DNA from: Cladosporium sp. IMV 00045
Lineage: Eukaryota > Ascomycota > Dothideomycetes > Cladosporiales > Cladosporiaceae
NCBI GenBank assembly: GCA_001931905.2
Contig: MSJI02000058.1
Span: 1-18,657 of the forward strand
Direction of reading: 5' to 3'
Length of the DNA: 18,657 nt
Both the position numbers and the translations under genes were made by a program. Numbering within the stretch: position 1 is the stretch's first letter; each line of letters opens with the position of its first letter. Positions 9,645-17,866 of this stretch are shown piece by piece. Under the pieces are notes generated by a model. That model was not told the DNA's origin and made no database searches. It was given only the letters and a program-made list of their open reading frames with translations.

Positions 9645-10182
9645 GCTTTAAAACCCCTCCTCGTTTAAAACGAGAGGCTAACCTTCTTAGTAACCACTTC
9701 TAGCGTACTAATAAGCATATACCGAAGTATATTAGCTATTAGGCTAGGAATATCCCGATGCCGCGTAGCTAGGATATTCCTATCGGCCTCGATAGCTACG
9801 ACCTCCTCCCTTACGGCTATCGCGCCGACGAGGCCGTACTCGAAGGCTAGCTAATCTTAAATCGTATCTAGACTAACCGTTAAAATAACGGTCGAATCGC
9901 TTAGATGCCTCGTAGTATTCGAACTGCGTTCTTCTTAATAGCGAGAACGCTTCTTAGTAGCTTACGCTACGTTACGTACGAGATATTATGCTTACGCTCT
10001 ACGATCGTTACCGCCGTAAGTAATAGTAGGTTAGTATATGCTTTAGACCGTTCGGATTAGCCGAATCGGACTTGATTTAATAACTTTAGATAGCTTCGTT
10101 TAAAACGAAGCCTTAATAGCTAAGGTTTTAGAAGCGTTTAGGTTTATTTTAATAACTTTAGATAGCTTCGTTTGAAACGAAG
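6772..10182. repeat. family of 23 dispersed 17-bp palindromes, YTTCG-N7-CGAAR, inside the MULE
   Basis: Seventeen-base sites begin at 6772, 6866, 7041, 7215, 7296, 7363, 7495, 7749, 7823, 7995, 8111, 8320, 8424, 8785, 8869, 8966, 9038, 9140, 9401, 9659, 10050, 10094 and 10166. Thirteen have both tetramers exact (TTCG...CGAA), eight have one changed base, and two (7215, 9659) have compensating changes CTCG...CGAG. The spacer is always 7 bp, usually AT-rich, with consensus core TTCGTTTNAAACGAA. Sites fall in all three codon phases of the transposase and continue in the noncoding 3' part, so codon use does not explain them. Seventeen is not a multiple of three while the frame stays intact, so they are not recent insertions. 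I saw none outside the element. Confidence 0.8.
8341..8358. repeat. 18-bp perfect palindrome in the transposase pseudogene
   Basis: AGCGATAGATCTATCGCT is fully self-complementary with no spacer. It starts five bases after the 17-bp palindrome at 8320-8336. It may be chance, or part of the same tendency to palindromes seen across the element. Confidence 0.9.
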
Positions 10183-10219
10183 ACTTAATAGCTAAGATTT
10201 TAGGGGCGTTTAGGTTTAT
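10076..10219 (+). repeat. two 72-bp tandem copies near the right end of the MULE
   Basis: 10076-10147 and 10148-10219 align without gaps and differ at about five positions. Each copy contains one of the 17-bp palindromes (10094, 10166) followed by TTAATAGCTAAG and GCGTTTAGGTTTATTT. The right copy keeps TTTGAAA where the left has TTTAAAA, so the right copy is less RIP-changed at that site. This marks the right border of the RIP zone. Confidence 0.85.
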
Positions 10220-10231
10220 TTATGACTTCTT

Positions 10232-10276
10232 AAAAACACTATAAACCATCTAAAATACTAAAAACACTATAAACCA
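10232..10276 (+). repeat. 17-bp direct repeat, subterminal in the MULE
   Basis: AAAAACACTATAAACCA occurs at 10232-10248 and again at 10260-10276, each followed by a similar AAAAT-rich stretch (28-bp period). It lies just inside the right inverted repeat in sequence without RIP signature. Subterminal repeats of this sort can be transposase binding sites, but no counterpart was seen at the left end. Confidence 0.7.
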
Positions 10277-10293
10277 CTTAAAATCCACTGTTT

Positions 10294-10356
10294 CAAATGC
10301 TAAGACTCCGAAGGTACGTTAAACCACGAAAAGTGGTACTATCCTTATTAACGCCG
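10294..10356 (-). repeat. right terminal inverted repeat of the MULE, 63 bp
   Basis: Inverted partner of 6684-6746 (58 of 63 identical). It starts CAAATGC and ends with CCG directly before the right target-site copy. Read from the CorA-like exon, translation runs into this repeat and stops at 10293, which would leave a 65-residue fragment. Confidence 0.95.
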
Positions 10357-10365
10357 GTGTGGAAC
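10357..10365. repeat. right copy of the 9-bp target-site duplication (GTGTGGAAC)
   Basis: Identical to 6675-6683. Keeping only one copy restores the reading frame between the two halves of exon 1, which independently supports a 9-bp duplication. Confidence 0.93.
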
Positions 10366-10490
10366 GCAGGGTACCACAGCCAACGGAGAGCCTTGTGCGT
10401 TGAGGCAAACCACTTGATGGTTTTCTTTGGCACTCCGGCCATTGACTCACCGGTGTCTGATCGTGATGGCTTAGGAAGACTTTGTGACAT
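10357..10490 (-). pseudogene. first exon of the CorA-like gene, stranded on the far side of the MULE
   Basis: The minus-strand ATG at 10490-10488 has A at -3 and opens MSQSLPKPSRSDTGES; the frame reaches WLWYPAFHT at the transposon border. Counting 10490-10366 (125 nt) plus 6683-6668 (16 nt) gives exactly 47 codons ending HTYR, followed by a GTGAGT donor in phase 0. Exon 2 then begins in frame with VPQYLHDK. This arithmetic ties the exon to the body of the gene 3.7 kb away. The promoter would lie above 10490. As it stands, transcription from it would read into the MULE's right end. Confidence 0.88.
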
Positions 10491-11275
10491 TGTCCAGCTT
10501 GGTTGCGAATGTCGACGACTCGATGAACGGGGCGGGCATACGCACCGTGCGAAAAAGACGAGCAGAAGGGACGAAAAGAAAGCTGTCACCAAGAACCAAC
10601 TTATATACCTCTGGCGACAGCCTTGCGTGTCATCCCATTCGCCTAGTTACTGCGATGCGGACGGCTGAACACATCACTGCAGTGAATCTTTGTAAGCGTC
10701 GATCCACGTCCGTGCCGTGCTAACTGCAATTACATCTCTTGCATCTTGATCTCCCAATGAATGCCTGTCCTGCCCGTCAAGTGTGGTCCTCTCGGCGCGA
10801 ATGTTCGATGCGTGGTATCTGCTCAAGTATACTCAGCTGAGACGTACAGCTCAGCGCGGAAGAGCGGGTGGACGCGATAACGCCACAGAAGGAGTGCTCT
10901 TGGGGGTCATTACCACTTCGGGCCTCTGCGAATCTGAGAGTTGTGAAGGATATATATCTGGGGTGTGGTATCCTCTCTTCTGTATAACCATAACTTATGA
11001 CCAGAGTAGTTTCGGCCACTCAGGTCAGTTCAAGGGTGAGACCTCCCCGTGAAAAGAGACTGCCATCATATCGAGCTTCCACACTTGGGCAAAGCTGGAC
11101 AACTGAGGTACGTTACGTACAGTGCATGCACATGATAGCAGGGATCTCGAAGGCAGCAAGAGATGAAGGTAGGTACCTCCCGATCATGTGGCGCCTATGT
11201 GGCGCCTATGTGGCGCCTAGGCACCAAACACATGCTGGGCAGAGTGCATTGTCAACTTTTGAGATTAACTGTTAA
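10491..11275. other. upstream region of the broken CorA-like gene
   Basis: Gene-like base composition with normal CpG, but several short overlapping frames on both strands (for example 10783-11052 and 10777-11019) show no motif and are treated as chance. The promoter of the CorA-like gene is expected here. The only clear structure is the 11-bp triplicate at 11186-11218. Confidence 0.4.
11186..11218 (+). repeat. three tandem copies of the 11-mer ATGTGGCGCCT
   Basis: Exact triplicate; each unit contains the palindrome GGCGCC. It lies about 700 bp upstream of the CorA-like start codon, right at the border with the CpG-poor block. It may be a small minisatellite or a cluster of protein-binding sites. 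Confidence 0.9.
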
Positions 11276-12660
11276 CTTAAAGGAGATTGTCTGATTGCAG
11301 CAAAATCGTCAGTGTAAAAGCTCAATCGCAAAAACAGTCTCTTTTAGGTCGAAGTCATTGCATTCATTGATTACAGCTTAGTCAAAGACAATAAAGGAGC
11401 CCAGTTTGTCTGTGTTAATGAGAGAATGATCATTCTTAGTGCTGAGTTAACCCAGTCTTGGACTGAAAGTGCCTGCCAGGTTGCTGTTCTTTTTAGACTG
11501 ACAGAATTGAAGTCACTTGATCTTGTTAAGTTCTTACTGTTGCTTTCACAGCTTGAAATGCTTTAAGACAAAATTATTGATTTGTGCTGGGAAGTCACAC
11601 TGTATCAAGTAACTTACATGTCAATTGACCCTGAGTCATTATGTTGGACATAGATGGTGATCAAGTCAAGCTTTAGACAGCTGCATAAGTTAATAGCTCA
11701 TACTGAACATCAGACGCATTATTGTGAGTGATGCAACTTAGCATAGGTCAACTTGAGTCAAGTGAATTTAACTAAAGTTACCTGAAAGAAAGCCACACTC
11801 AACGGAGAATAGACTTAATCAGCTAACTTCGTTACATGTATTTCAATGAAAGCAACCTGAAACTCAGGCGATGATCTCATTGAAGAGATATGCTGTCTTA
11901 TGGATTGAGACCATTATTTTGACTTGTTCCAACTCTCTTAACTTATATCAGCCAGTAAACTGCTCCCCTTCTGGAATGCTTCCCTATCATTCACGTTGTG
12001 TGCAAACCTATAACTTATCACAACAATATGCGAAGATTGTTGACTGGTCATTATCAGAGCAACGCATCCAGACTCAATGAATCAAAGGAGAACAGCAAGC
12101 AGATTGTCTAGTCGAATAGTTGACGTTACAGGAAATCAAAAGCACTGCAGTATGAGTCGTTTGCAACATTTTCTCAGAGAAAAATCTTTATTAGAAGACT
12201 ACTTAGCCTGATTCGACACCTGGGCCTGAAAGACTCAGGCTTAGGTTGATTCGAGGCTTGAGCATTATTTGCCATCTTAATCATTTGATGTGCAATGCTA
12301 GCGATTAGGTCTTTGTTGGCTCTCGCAGATTAGTCGATTCAAGCGCAAAGCGCTTGCATTAGCTTACTCCATGATCAGCTACTTAGCATGAGTTGTTAAG
12401 TTGATGCATCCCAAATCAGTGAGCTAGGTGGCAACTGCAACTTAGGTCAATTCATGAGAATCAAGCTGTGTGATCATCTTTCCTAGCAGTTTATCTTTCT
12501 AAGTTACTGTGACGAGACATTCGGCTTTGGCACAACACAAGAGTTAGTGATACAATACTGGTTCAATTAATCTTCCATTTCTTTGCTTTCAGAAACAGAA
12601 GACAGTACTTCGTAAAATCCAAGCAGAAGTGGGACAAGCAATGTGAGCTCAACATTCGAC
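11276..12660. repeat. second gene-free, AT-rich, CpG-poor block
   Basis: About 1.4 kb with very few CpG (none seen from about 11401 to 11700) but abundant TpG and CpA, like the block at 2091-4040. The only frame of note (11871-12080, 69 codons) has no motif. No terminal repeats or coding remnants were recognised. It is probably a very old decayed repeat or intergenic DNA that has lost its CpG. Confidence 0.4.
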
Positions 12661-13507
12661 TCTTTAGTTGCTCAGTCAGAGTCTATTGCTGGTTCAGTTG
12701 GGATTAGAAAGCTGCCATGTTGATGACTCTAGTAATACCTCACACGGAGTTGAAGCCAGCAACAATACCTTCCAATGCCGCCCATTGTCACTCAGCGCAG
12801 ACCTCTTGGGAACAGAAAGTGCACAGATCAACCTACAGTTCGACGCCAGCAACGCAAACATATCTCGCCAGCACAAGGTGACTGAGGTCTTGCCAGCAGC
12901 TTTAATGTGGGAGAGAACTAACAATTGGGCAAAGCAATATTGCCTTTGAAACGACGTCTTGGCGGTATGCCAAATCCGGGCACCCGTCGGACTTTGCTCC
13001 ATCGTCACTTTTTTGCCCGTTCTGCTCCGAGGTCTCTCTTCAACCAAGGTTAAGGTTACGGCACGAGAAATGAGCGACGCAGTTGTCGATGACGTGCGAT
13101 ATTCTGAGGTTCTGCCAGCAATTGACAAGCATTGCATCTGTGGCGGTCCTTCTGTGCAGGAGGGAATGCAGCAACGACATCAGCCTACAGCGCCAGCACC
13201 ATCTCAGCGCAAACAACTCCACCCCCAGACGACTTACGAGCACCGAAAACACGTCTGCCCAGCCGTGCTTGCGAACCGTCGACGACCGGCGCGGAGCTAT
13301 AGAAGGCTAGAAGGCGGAGGTGGAGCCTTCTGTGGAAAATTCGTTTCCACTTCTTTCTGCGCTGGACCCTGATGCGCATTCGTCCTGGGTCGGCGACAGG
13401 TGCAAGGGAGGGAAGTCTTTCATCATAGTCTTCCCTCTCGGATCTTCTCACTGTTTTTTTTCCTTCGTTGCAACTCATTTGTACATGTAAACATCTTTCA
13501 CGACGTT
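12661..13507 (+). promoter_or_regulatory. upstream region and CT-rich leader of the F-box-like gene
   Basis: CpG content returns to gene level. A pyrimidine-rich stretch (about 13415-13475, including eight T in a row near 13453) precedes the start codon by about 35 bp, as is common in filamentous-fungal leaders. The word CCAGCA recurs at several places between 12755 and 13200. Overlapping frames on both strands (12694-13137 minus, 12959-13372 plus) have no motif and are likely chance. Confidence 0.45.
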
Positions 13508-14720
13508 ATGACTTATCCAGACCTATGGACGGAACTCTCCTTCGTGCGTTCGCTCAAACGCCGCCGTAATGCCTACCACGACGATTTACCTCAACTCAAC
13601 GACTTGACTTCTCAATACCCAGTCCTTCTTTCTCTGGCAGAAAACCTCTCCGTTTTGGATCTGATGAACCTTGGTCTGGCATCGAAAACCACTTGGAATC
13701 ATCTCGCCTCATCCAAGAAACCGCTTCGACTACGCAAAGGCGTCGTTAAGACTGCACTTCGCTGTGAGGGTCTTCATATTCAGCCGAGACCGCAGAGTCC
13801 GCACCAAGGAACTCCCTATGTGCTACCATGCGCGAGCTCTCAGATGGTACCGGTGAGACGATGTGAAGGATGCGGTGTCGCTGTTTGTGAGGTATGTTAG
13901 CCATCTGATGTCGTTCCATGCCTTTGAACTCTTGACTAACATGTCATCTCAGACCTGCAGATTTAACCCGACCCGAGGAGCCATGCTCACCTACACACAC
14001 AAACGCCTATGGTTCTTCCCTTCGCGAACGTCCTCTCGCCCCGATACCGTAATCACCAACATCGAAACAATGCTAGACAGCATGGTACGACGCGGCCGTA
14101 TCGCCCGCCGGAATAGCAATGCCTCAGTCTTGACAACCGAACAATTGTTCACCCACCTCAATCAACTATCCGAGAACTCTTGTACCTGCACAGTCGAGCC
14201 GCGCTGGCTCGACCCCTGGCTATGTGTGCCTTGCCTCAACCACGACATTTTCAGCGCGCCGACTCATGAGGCATACTATGCCCAGCGACGCCGCTCATCA
14301 CTCGCACTGGCATGCCAACAGGGTAACGACGTCGGGCCCATGTCTAACCTGATCGGCTCAGACGCCTCCCTGGCTCGCGAACTTACCCGCCGACTGAAGT
14401 CGATGGAGCAGTGCAGTTTGTGCCACAAACGATTATCACGCCGTGATCCTGCCGCGCGAAGTGGTCGCTGCTTGCCACCATTGGAAGAATCGCGGCGTCG
14501 GGAACAACTGCACAATGCGGCAAAGAAACTGCAGTGGCAGCGGACTGCTCCTGTGGTTGTTTTACGACCAGGAAGCCAGTCGAAGGGAGTCGCTGGACGA
14601 CGAGGGAGCTGGCCAAAGAGGAGGGACATGAAGAGTTGCGGTGCGGCGATACCAACGAAGACCCGCATTGAATTGGCACCACGGAGGCGAGCATCGGAAT
14701 TTGCGGTCTTCGACGATTGA
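13508..14720 (+). CDS. F-box-like cysteine-rich protein, two exons
   Basis: Exon 1 is 13508-13891 and exon 2 is 13953-14720, giving 383 residues. The 61-bp intron has donor GTATGT, branch CTAAC and acceptor TCTCAG, all near-ideal, in phase 0. No upstream in-frame ATG exists. Residues about 25-70 (DDLPQLND...LSLAENLSVLDLMNLGLASKTTWNHLAS) look like an F-box: a short helix, then leucine-rich LSVLDLMNL. The next part carries a likely zinc site, Cys119-x2-Cys122-x4-Cys127-x2-Cys130, which the intron splits after residue 128. A second cluster is SCTCTVEPRWLDPWLCVPCL and a third is CSLCHKRL. By family knowledge an F-box recruits substrates to an SCF ubiquitin ligase through Skp1; the substrate is unknown. 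The C-terminus is basic and low in order, and lacks the further cysteines I would expect to complete the CSLC site, so a changed end is possible. Confidence 0.8.
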
Positions 14721-16817
14721 TGCTGTCCTGTGAAGACTTGACGTTATTTGTTGCATTGCATCCTCCTTACCTCTTCTTATTACCTTTGTTTTTGAGAGTT
14801 GTTTTCAATACCCTTTTGGATAATAGAGTCACAAAATAACAATGCAATCACAAAAGCGCATACATCATCTGCTAAGAATACAACGACGACTGGAGACGGA
14901 AAGCCTCATTTCCTGGTTGTGTATCTTGGACAGATCTTGTTGGCTTCAATACAGATCGTCAACGAATCACATTGCCAGTTTTCGTACGCGACAACACTTC
15001 AGGCAACCAGGAGCTTTGGCTGCAAGCTATGTAGCAGGGCTGTGCTCCTGCAGGAGCGAAACCAGCTCAACTCTGCGTATCAGAACTGTCGCAGTCTGGG
15101 CATGTCACGAATGCGCAGCATGATCTGATCTCCAAGCTGTCCTTAGCTGCTATCTACTCTCGACGCGTGGCCCACGAGCTCTGCTGCGCCTGAATATTTG
15201 GAGTGCTGGCTCTGGGCAAAAGCTGCGGCTGGGTTCCTAATGTGTTGGTGTTGGTGTGGCGCGGAAGTTGCCTTTTGGTTCACTATTTCGGTCCCTACTG
15301 GTCGATAGCAATCATGAACTCTCAAGAAAAGACTATCGGGGTGTCCGCTCGTGAAACCGCATAGCTGAGAGATGCTCTAGTGTTGGTAGCAGGCTCACCG
15401 ACAAGTACACAATAGCTGTCACTTCTCCCGCCATATCAGCCGGGCAAAGCTTGACTACAAACAAGCTTCGCCTGAAGGCATTGGCAATACAATCAGCACC
15501 CAAACGCCCTTCGAGACAGGGGGCGGACCTCAGCTGATGGGCTGTAAGGAACTCTCCGTTAATGTCCCGTATTACTCTACAATGCTTGTTGCTCATAGGG
15601 CGGGCATTGGCGTACACGCATGACTGACAAGAGGCAGATGCCTTCGCAGCGATATACCTTTGGTCAACGGCATGTAATCGACGTTTGTAAGCGACAGCCG
15701 CGCACATCCATACCATCCTGTCGCGGGGAATTGTCATTCGGACCACTGTGTCGCTACTGCAATGCCGTCCGAGCCGGGCGGAGCGAGGCATGCTGACAAG
15801 CCAACCCAGGCATTGGGATGTCCCATGACGGCAGAGGCTGCGCATCTGAATCCTCCTGCTAGCGCGCGAAGCCGGAGATCATGCTTCCAATGCTTCTCTG
15901 CGGTCAGCACACCCTACTTGTCGGTCAAAGGAAGTATCTACTTCTGTCAGAAATACACACAGAAAGGAGGCGTATGTCGGCGGCCCGTAGCGAGCGAAGC
16001 TGACAACATGATCGCAGGTTTCAAGCAAAGTCCGTCAGTCAGTCAGACGAGGCGGTCTGGGAGTTGGTAGGGCTGCATGCGGGTGTCTGATATTTTGCGG
16101 CACACTGCCACGTGGAGTGTATTACATGCGTCGAGCGTACCGTAACACGCACGCCCAAGTACGTGGGTGTTGTGTTCAGTCGGTCGGTCTGTCGAGTAGT
16201 GCGGCTCCGGCGGGTGTGCGTGGATGGGTTTTCGGGGAGTAAGCAGGATATGAAGAAGTCCGCACAGCCACGGACACGAGATTGGTAAAACGAGAGCGAT
16301 TCTGTAACTTGTGATGACTGCGTCTAGTGGCGTGACGAAAACCTTGGAATTGTTCGGCCGAGTTAAGAGCGGCTCTGCAGAGATGTCGTGGATGTTCAAT
16401 TCATCGAGGAGATGTTCCGAAAGGATGATAATGCCGTTGGTGATTTATTTCGGGGCATGTAATTGTCAGCCAGAGTGCAATCTCCAAGCATGAGGTTGTG
16501 CAAGCTGAGCTGAAGGGGACGGACGTAGCTGAAGCGGCAAGCTTCCCCTTGGAGGCCGAAAGTGGAAGGAACGTGAAGTGTTAGTGAGTGCTGCACGACG
16601 ACCAACGACTCCAGAAGACGAAAACACGTCTAATGTCGAGAGACGAACGAGAGCTATTGGTCAAGAATGCCACAACACAGGTCAGGTCAAGCATACTTCG
16701 GCGTATGGTTGACCACACCGACCCTGAGGGAACATTCACTTACCTGGGTCGCTCCTTCCTCTAAGCGCAAGCAACTTGAGCAACGCGCCTTCCTCCATCC
16801 CCATCAACACATCCCTT
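14721..16817. other. intergenic region between the F-box-like gene and the tRNA
   Basis: About 2.1 kb with ordinary base composition. It begins with the 3' flank of the F-box-like gene. The longest frame (15333-15845 minus, 170 codons with a true ATG) has no motif, no sign of introns and an unremarkable composition, so it is not called. No repeat, tRNA or transposon border was seen. Confidence 0.4.
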
Positions 16818-16907
16818 GCCGGGGTAGCTCAATCGGTAGAGCGTGTGGCTCTTATTACAGCAAAGAGATCAACCTCAAGGTCGTGGGTTCGAGCCCCACC
16901 TTCGGCT
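16818..16907 (+). tRNA. tRNA-Lys (anticodon CTT) with a 17-nt intron
   Basis: The acceptor stem GCCGGGG (16818-16824) pairs with CTTCGGC (16900-16906) using two G-U pairs; base 73 is T. The D arm is GCTC...GAGC with an A-box-like TAGCTCAATCGG. The anticodon loop CTCTTA follows stem strand TGTGG, with anticodon CTT at 16851-16853. The intron is 16855-16871, at the standard place one base 3' of the anticodon. The 3' stem strand CCTCA leaves one T-T mismatch in the middle of the anticodon stem. The T arm is GTGGG-TTCGAGC-CCCAC and contains a good B box. Such an intron would be removed by the tRNA splicing endonuclease. Confidence 0.93.
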
Positions 16908-16939
16908 ATTCCTATATCAAAGCCTTCGGGCAGCTGTAC

Positions 16940-16944
16940 TTTTT
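16940..16944 (+). terminator. RNA polymerase III terminator (T5)
   Basis: The first run of five T downstream of the tRNA, 33 bp after its 3' end. Oligo-T runs of four or more end Pol III transcription; the 33-bp trailer is somewhat long but acceptable. Confidence 0.6.
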
Positions 16945-17610
16945 GCATTTTGGCACGAGGAAATCATGCTGGAAGTCTTTTTGATCGATCGTTGGAATGT
17001 CACAGCCAGGAACGATATGGTGCCAGCGCATATCGTTCGATCTTGGCTTTGACTAATGAGGATATCGGTATGATAGGACGTGGTTGAGACAGCGCTGGCT
17101 TCAACGGGTCCTCAGCTGAAACGCCAAACGAGATGAGGCTTGCATTAGCCGACGCGGACTCTCCTGTTGTACGCAAGACGGTTGGGCACGATCGTGGAAT
17201 CGATTCTCGGCAGATGAAGTCCTGACCAGAAATGATACAGAATGAGCCAGATGAATTCCAATCGAACCTATCAAATCATCAAACACATGGGCTGCAATCT
17301 TTTGGCCCCAAAGACAGCGAAACACAAATCAACACATTCTCAAACACAGCAGACATTACACAGCCATTCTGGCCACGCGTGTCAGGTGTGATCCTTTACT
17401 CACAGTGACATATACGTGGTGATGTGACGCTGGCGTGAAGGATGCGGCGACGCCGATCATTTGACTTCTCACGTACGGCTGTCTAGAACGAGAGACAGGT
17501 CAGGCCACCAAGTACTATGTTTGACAAACCAGCCCTCTGGCGAGGCAGCACGTGGCGGTAAGGTCTGCATGACGTTGTGTTGTCGCGGACTTGTTTCGTC
17601 CGATATATCA

Positions 17611-17635
17611 GGTCTATCGGTGTGATTGATAGACC
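17611..17635. repeat. perfect 8-bp inverted repeat with 9-bp loop
   Basis: GGTCTATC (17611-17618) and GATAGACC (17628-17635) flank a 9-bp spacer. It could form a hairpin or be a dimer-binding site; there is no adjacent gene to connect it to. Confidence 0.85.
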
Positions 17636-17840
17636 GGGTCCGGCGGGTCGCGTCTTGTCTGGCTTGTTGCCTTTTGTCGTATTCCGTTGGTTATGAATCA
17701 ATTCCACAGGACGCTGGGGGCGGGGTTTCGTCTACATGACGAACATATTGCTCCAATTTGTTCCCGAACTTTGTCACATTTGATGTAAAGGGTTCTTCCG
17801 CGGATATTAGTCGACCGCTCGTAGATGCGATTTATTTGAC

Positions 17841-17866
17841 GATATTGCAAATATCTCCTCGCGAGG
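17841..17866. repeat. two adjacent palindromes
   Basis: GATATTGCAAATATC (17841-17855; 6-bp arms, 3-bp centre) is followed after one base by CCTCGCGAGG (17857-17866), fully self-complementary. They are AT-rich and GC-rich respectively and look like side-by-side protein-binding sites, but no role can be shown. Confidence 0.85.

Larger units (their letters stand above)
6684..10356 (+). mobile_element. Mutator-like DNA transposon (MULE), Hop-like, full length but RIP-inactivated
   Basis: The element is 3,673 bp, bounded by 63-bp inverted repeats and a perfect 9-bp duplication. It carries one plus-strand transposase frame beginning about 20 bp inside the left repeat. Size, repeat length, duplication length and transposase type resemble the fungal Hop group of MULEs. 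The interior (about 6770-10205) is almost devoid of CpA and TpG and rich in TpA and CpG, the signature of saturated RIP. The terminal repeats and about 75 bp inside the right one are not affected. After the likely transposase end (9644), 9645-10075 has no clear coding content; 10076-10276 holds two sets of short direct repeats. It interrupts exon 1 of the CorA-like gene. It is dead as a source of transposase but could still be moved by an enzyme supplied from elsewhere. Confidence 0.95.

Noticed and set aside
6772..10182. CRISPR-like reading of the regularly shaped palindromes
   Set aside because: Spacing between sites is irregular (44 to 391 bp between starts), the sites lie inside a coding frame, and the genome is eukaryotic.
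6684..10356. Starship, LTR retrotransposon or LINE as the identity of the central element
   Set aside because: Terminal inverted repeats, a 9-bp duplication and the D-x-TYKTNRY transposase block identify a Mutator-like element; there is no tyrosine recombinase, reverse transcriptase or LTR.
2091..12660. Idea that the two CpG-poor blocks are the long repeats of one large element enclosing everything between
   Set aside because: Only short words seem shared and no collinear stretch was found by eye; they enclose an ordinary gene. An alignment would settle it.
12694..13137. 147-codon minus-strand frame upstream of the F-box-like gene
   Set aside because: No recognisable domain; overlaps plus-strand frames of similar length and lies in the probable promoter.
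12959..13372. 137-codon plus-strand frame before the F-box-like gene
   Set aside because: Contains scattered Cys/His but no ordered motif; no in-frame or spliced link to exon 1 was found.
15333..15845. 170-codon minus-strand frame with a true ATG
   Set aside because: No motif, domain-like pattern or splice structure; composition looks random and other frames overlap it. Long chance frames are expected at this GC content.
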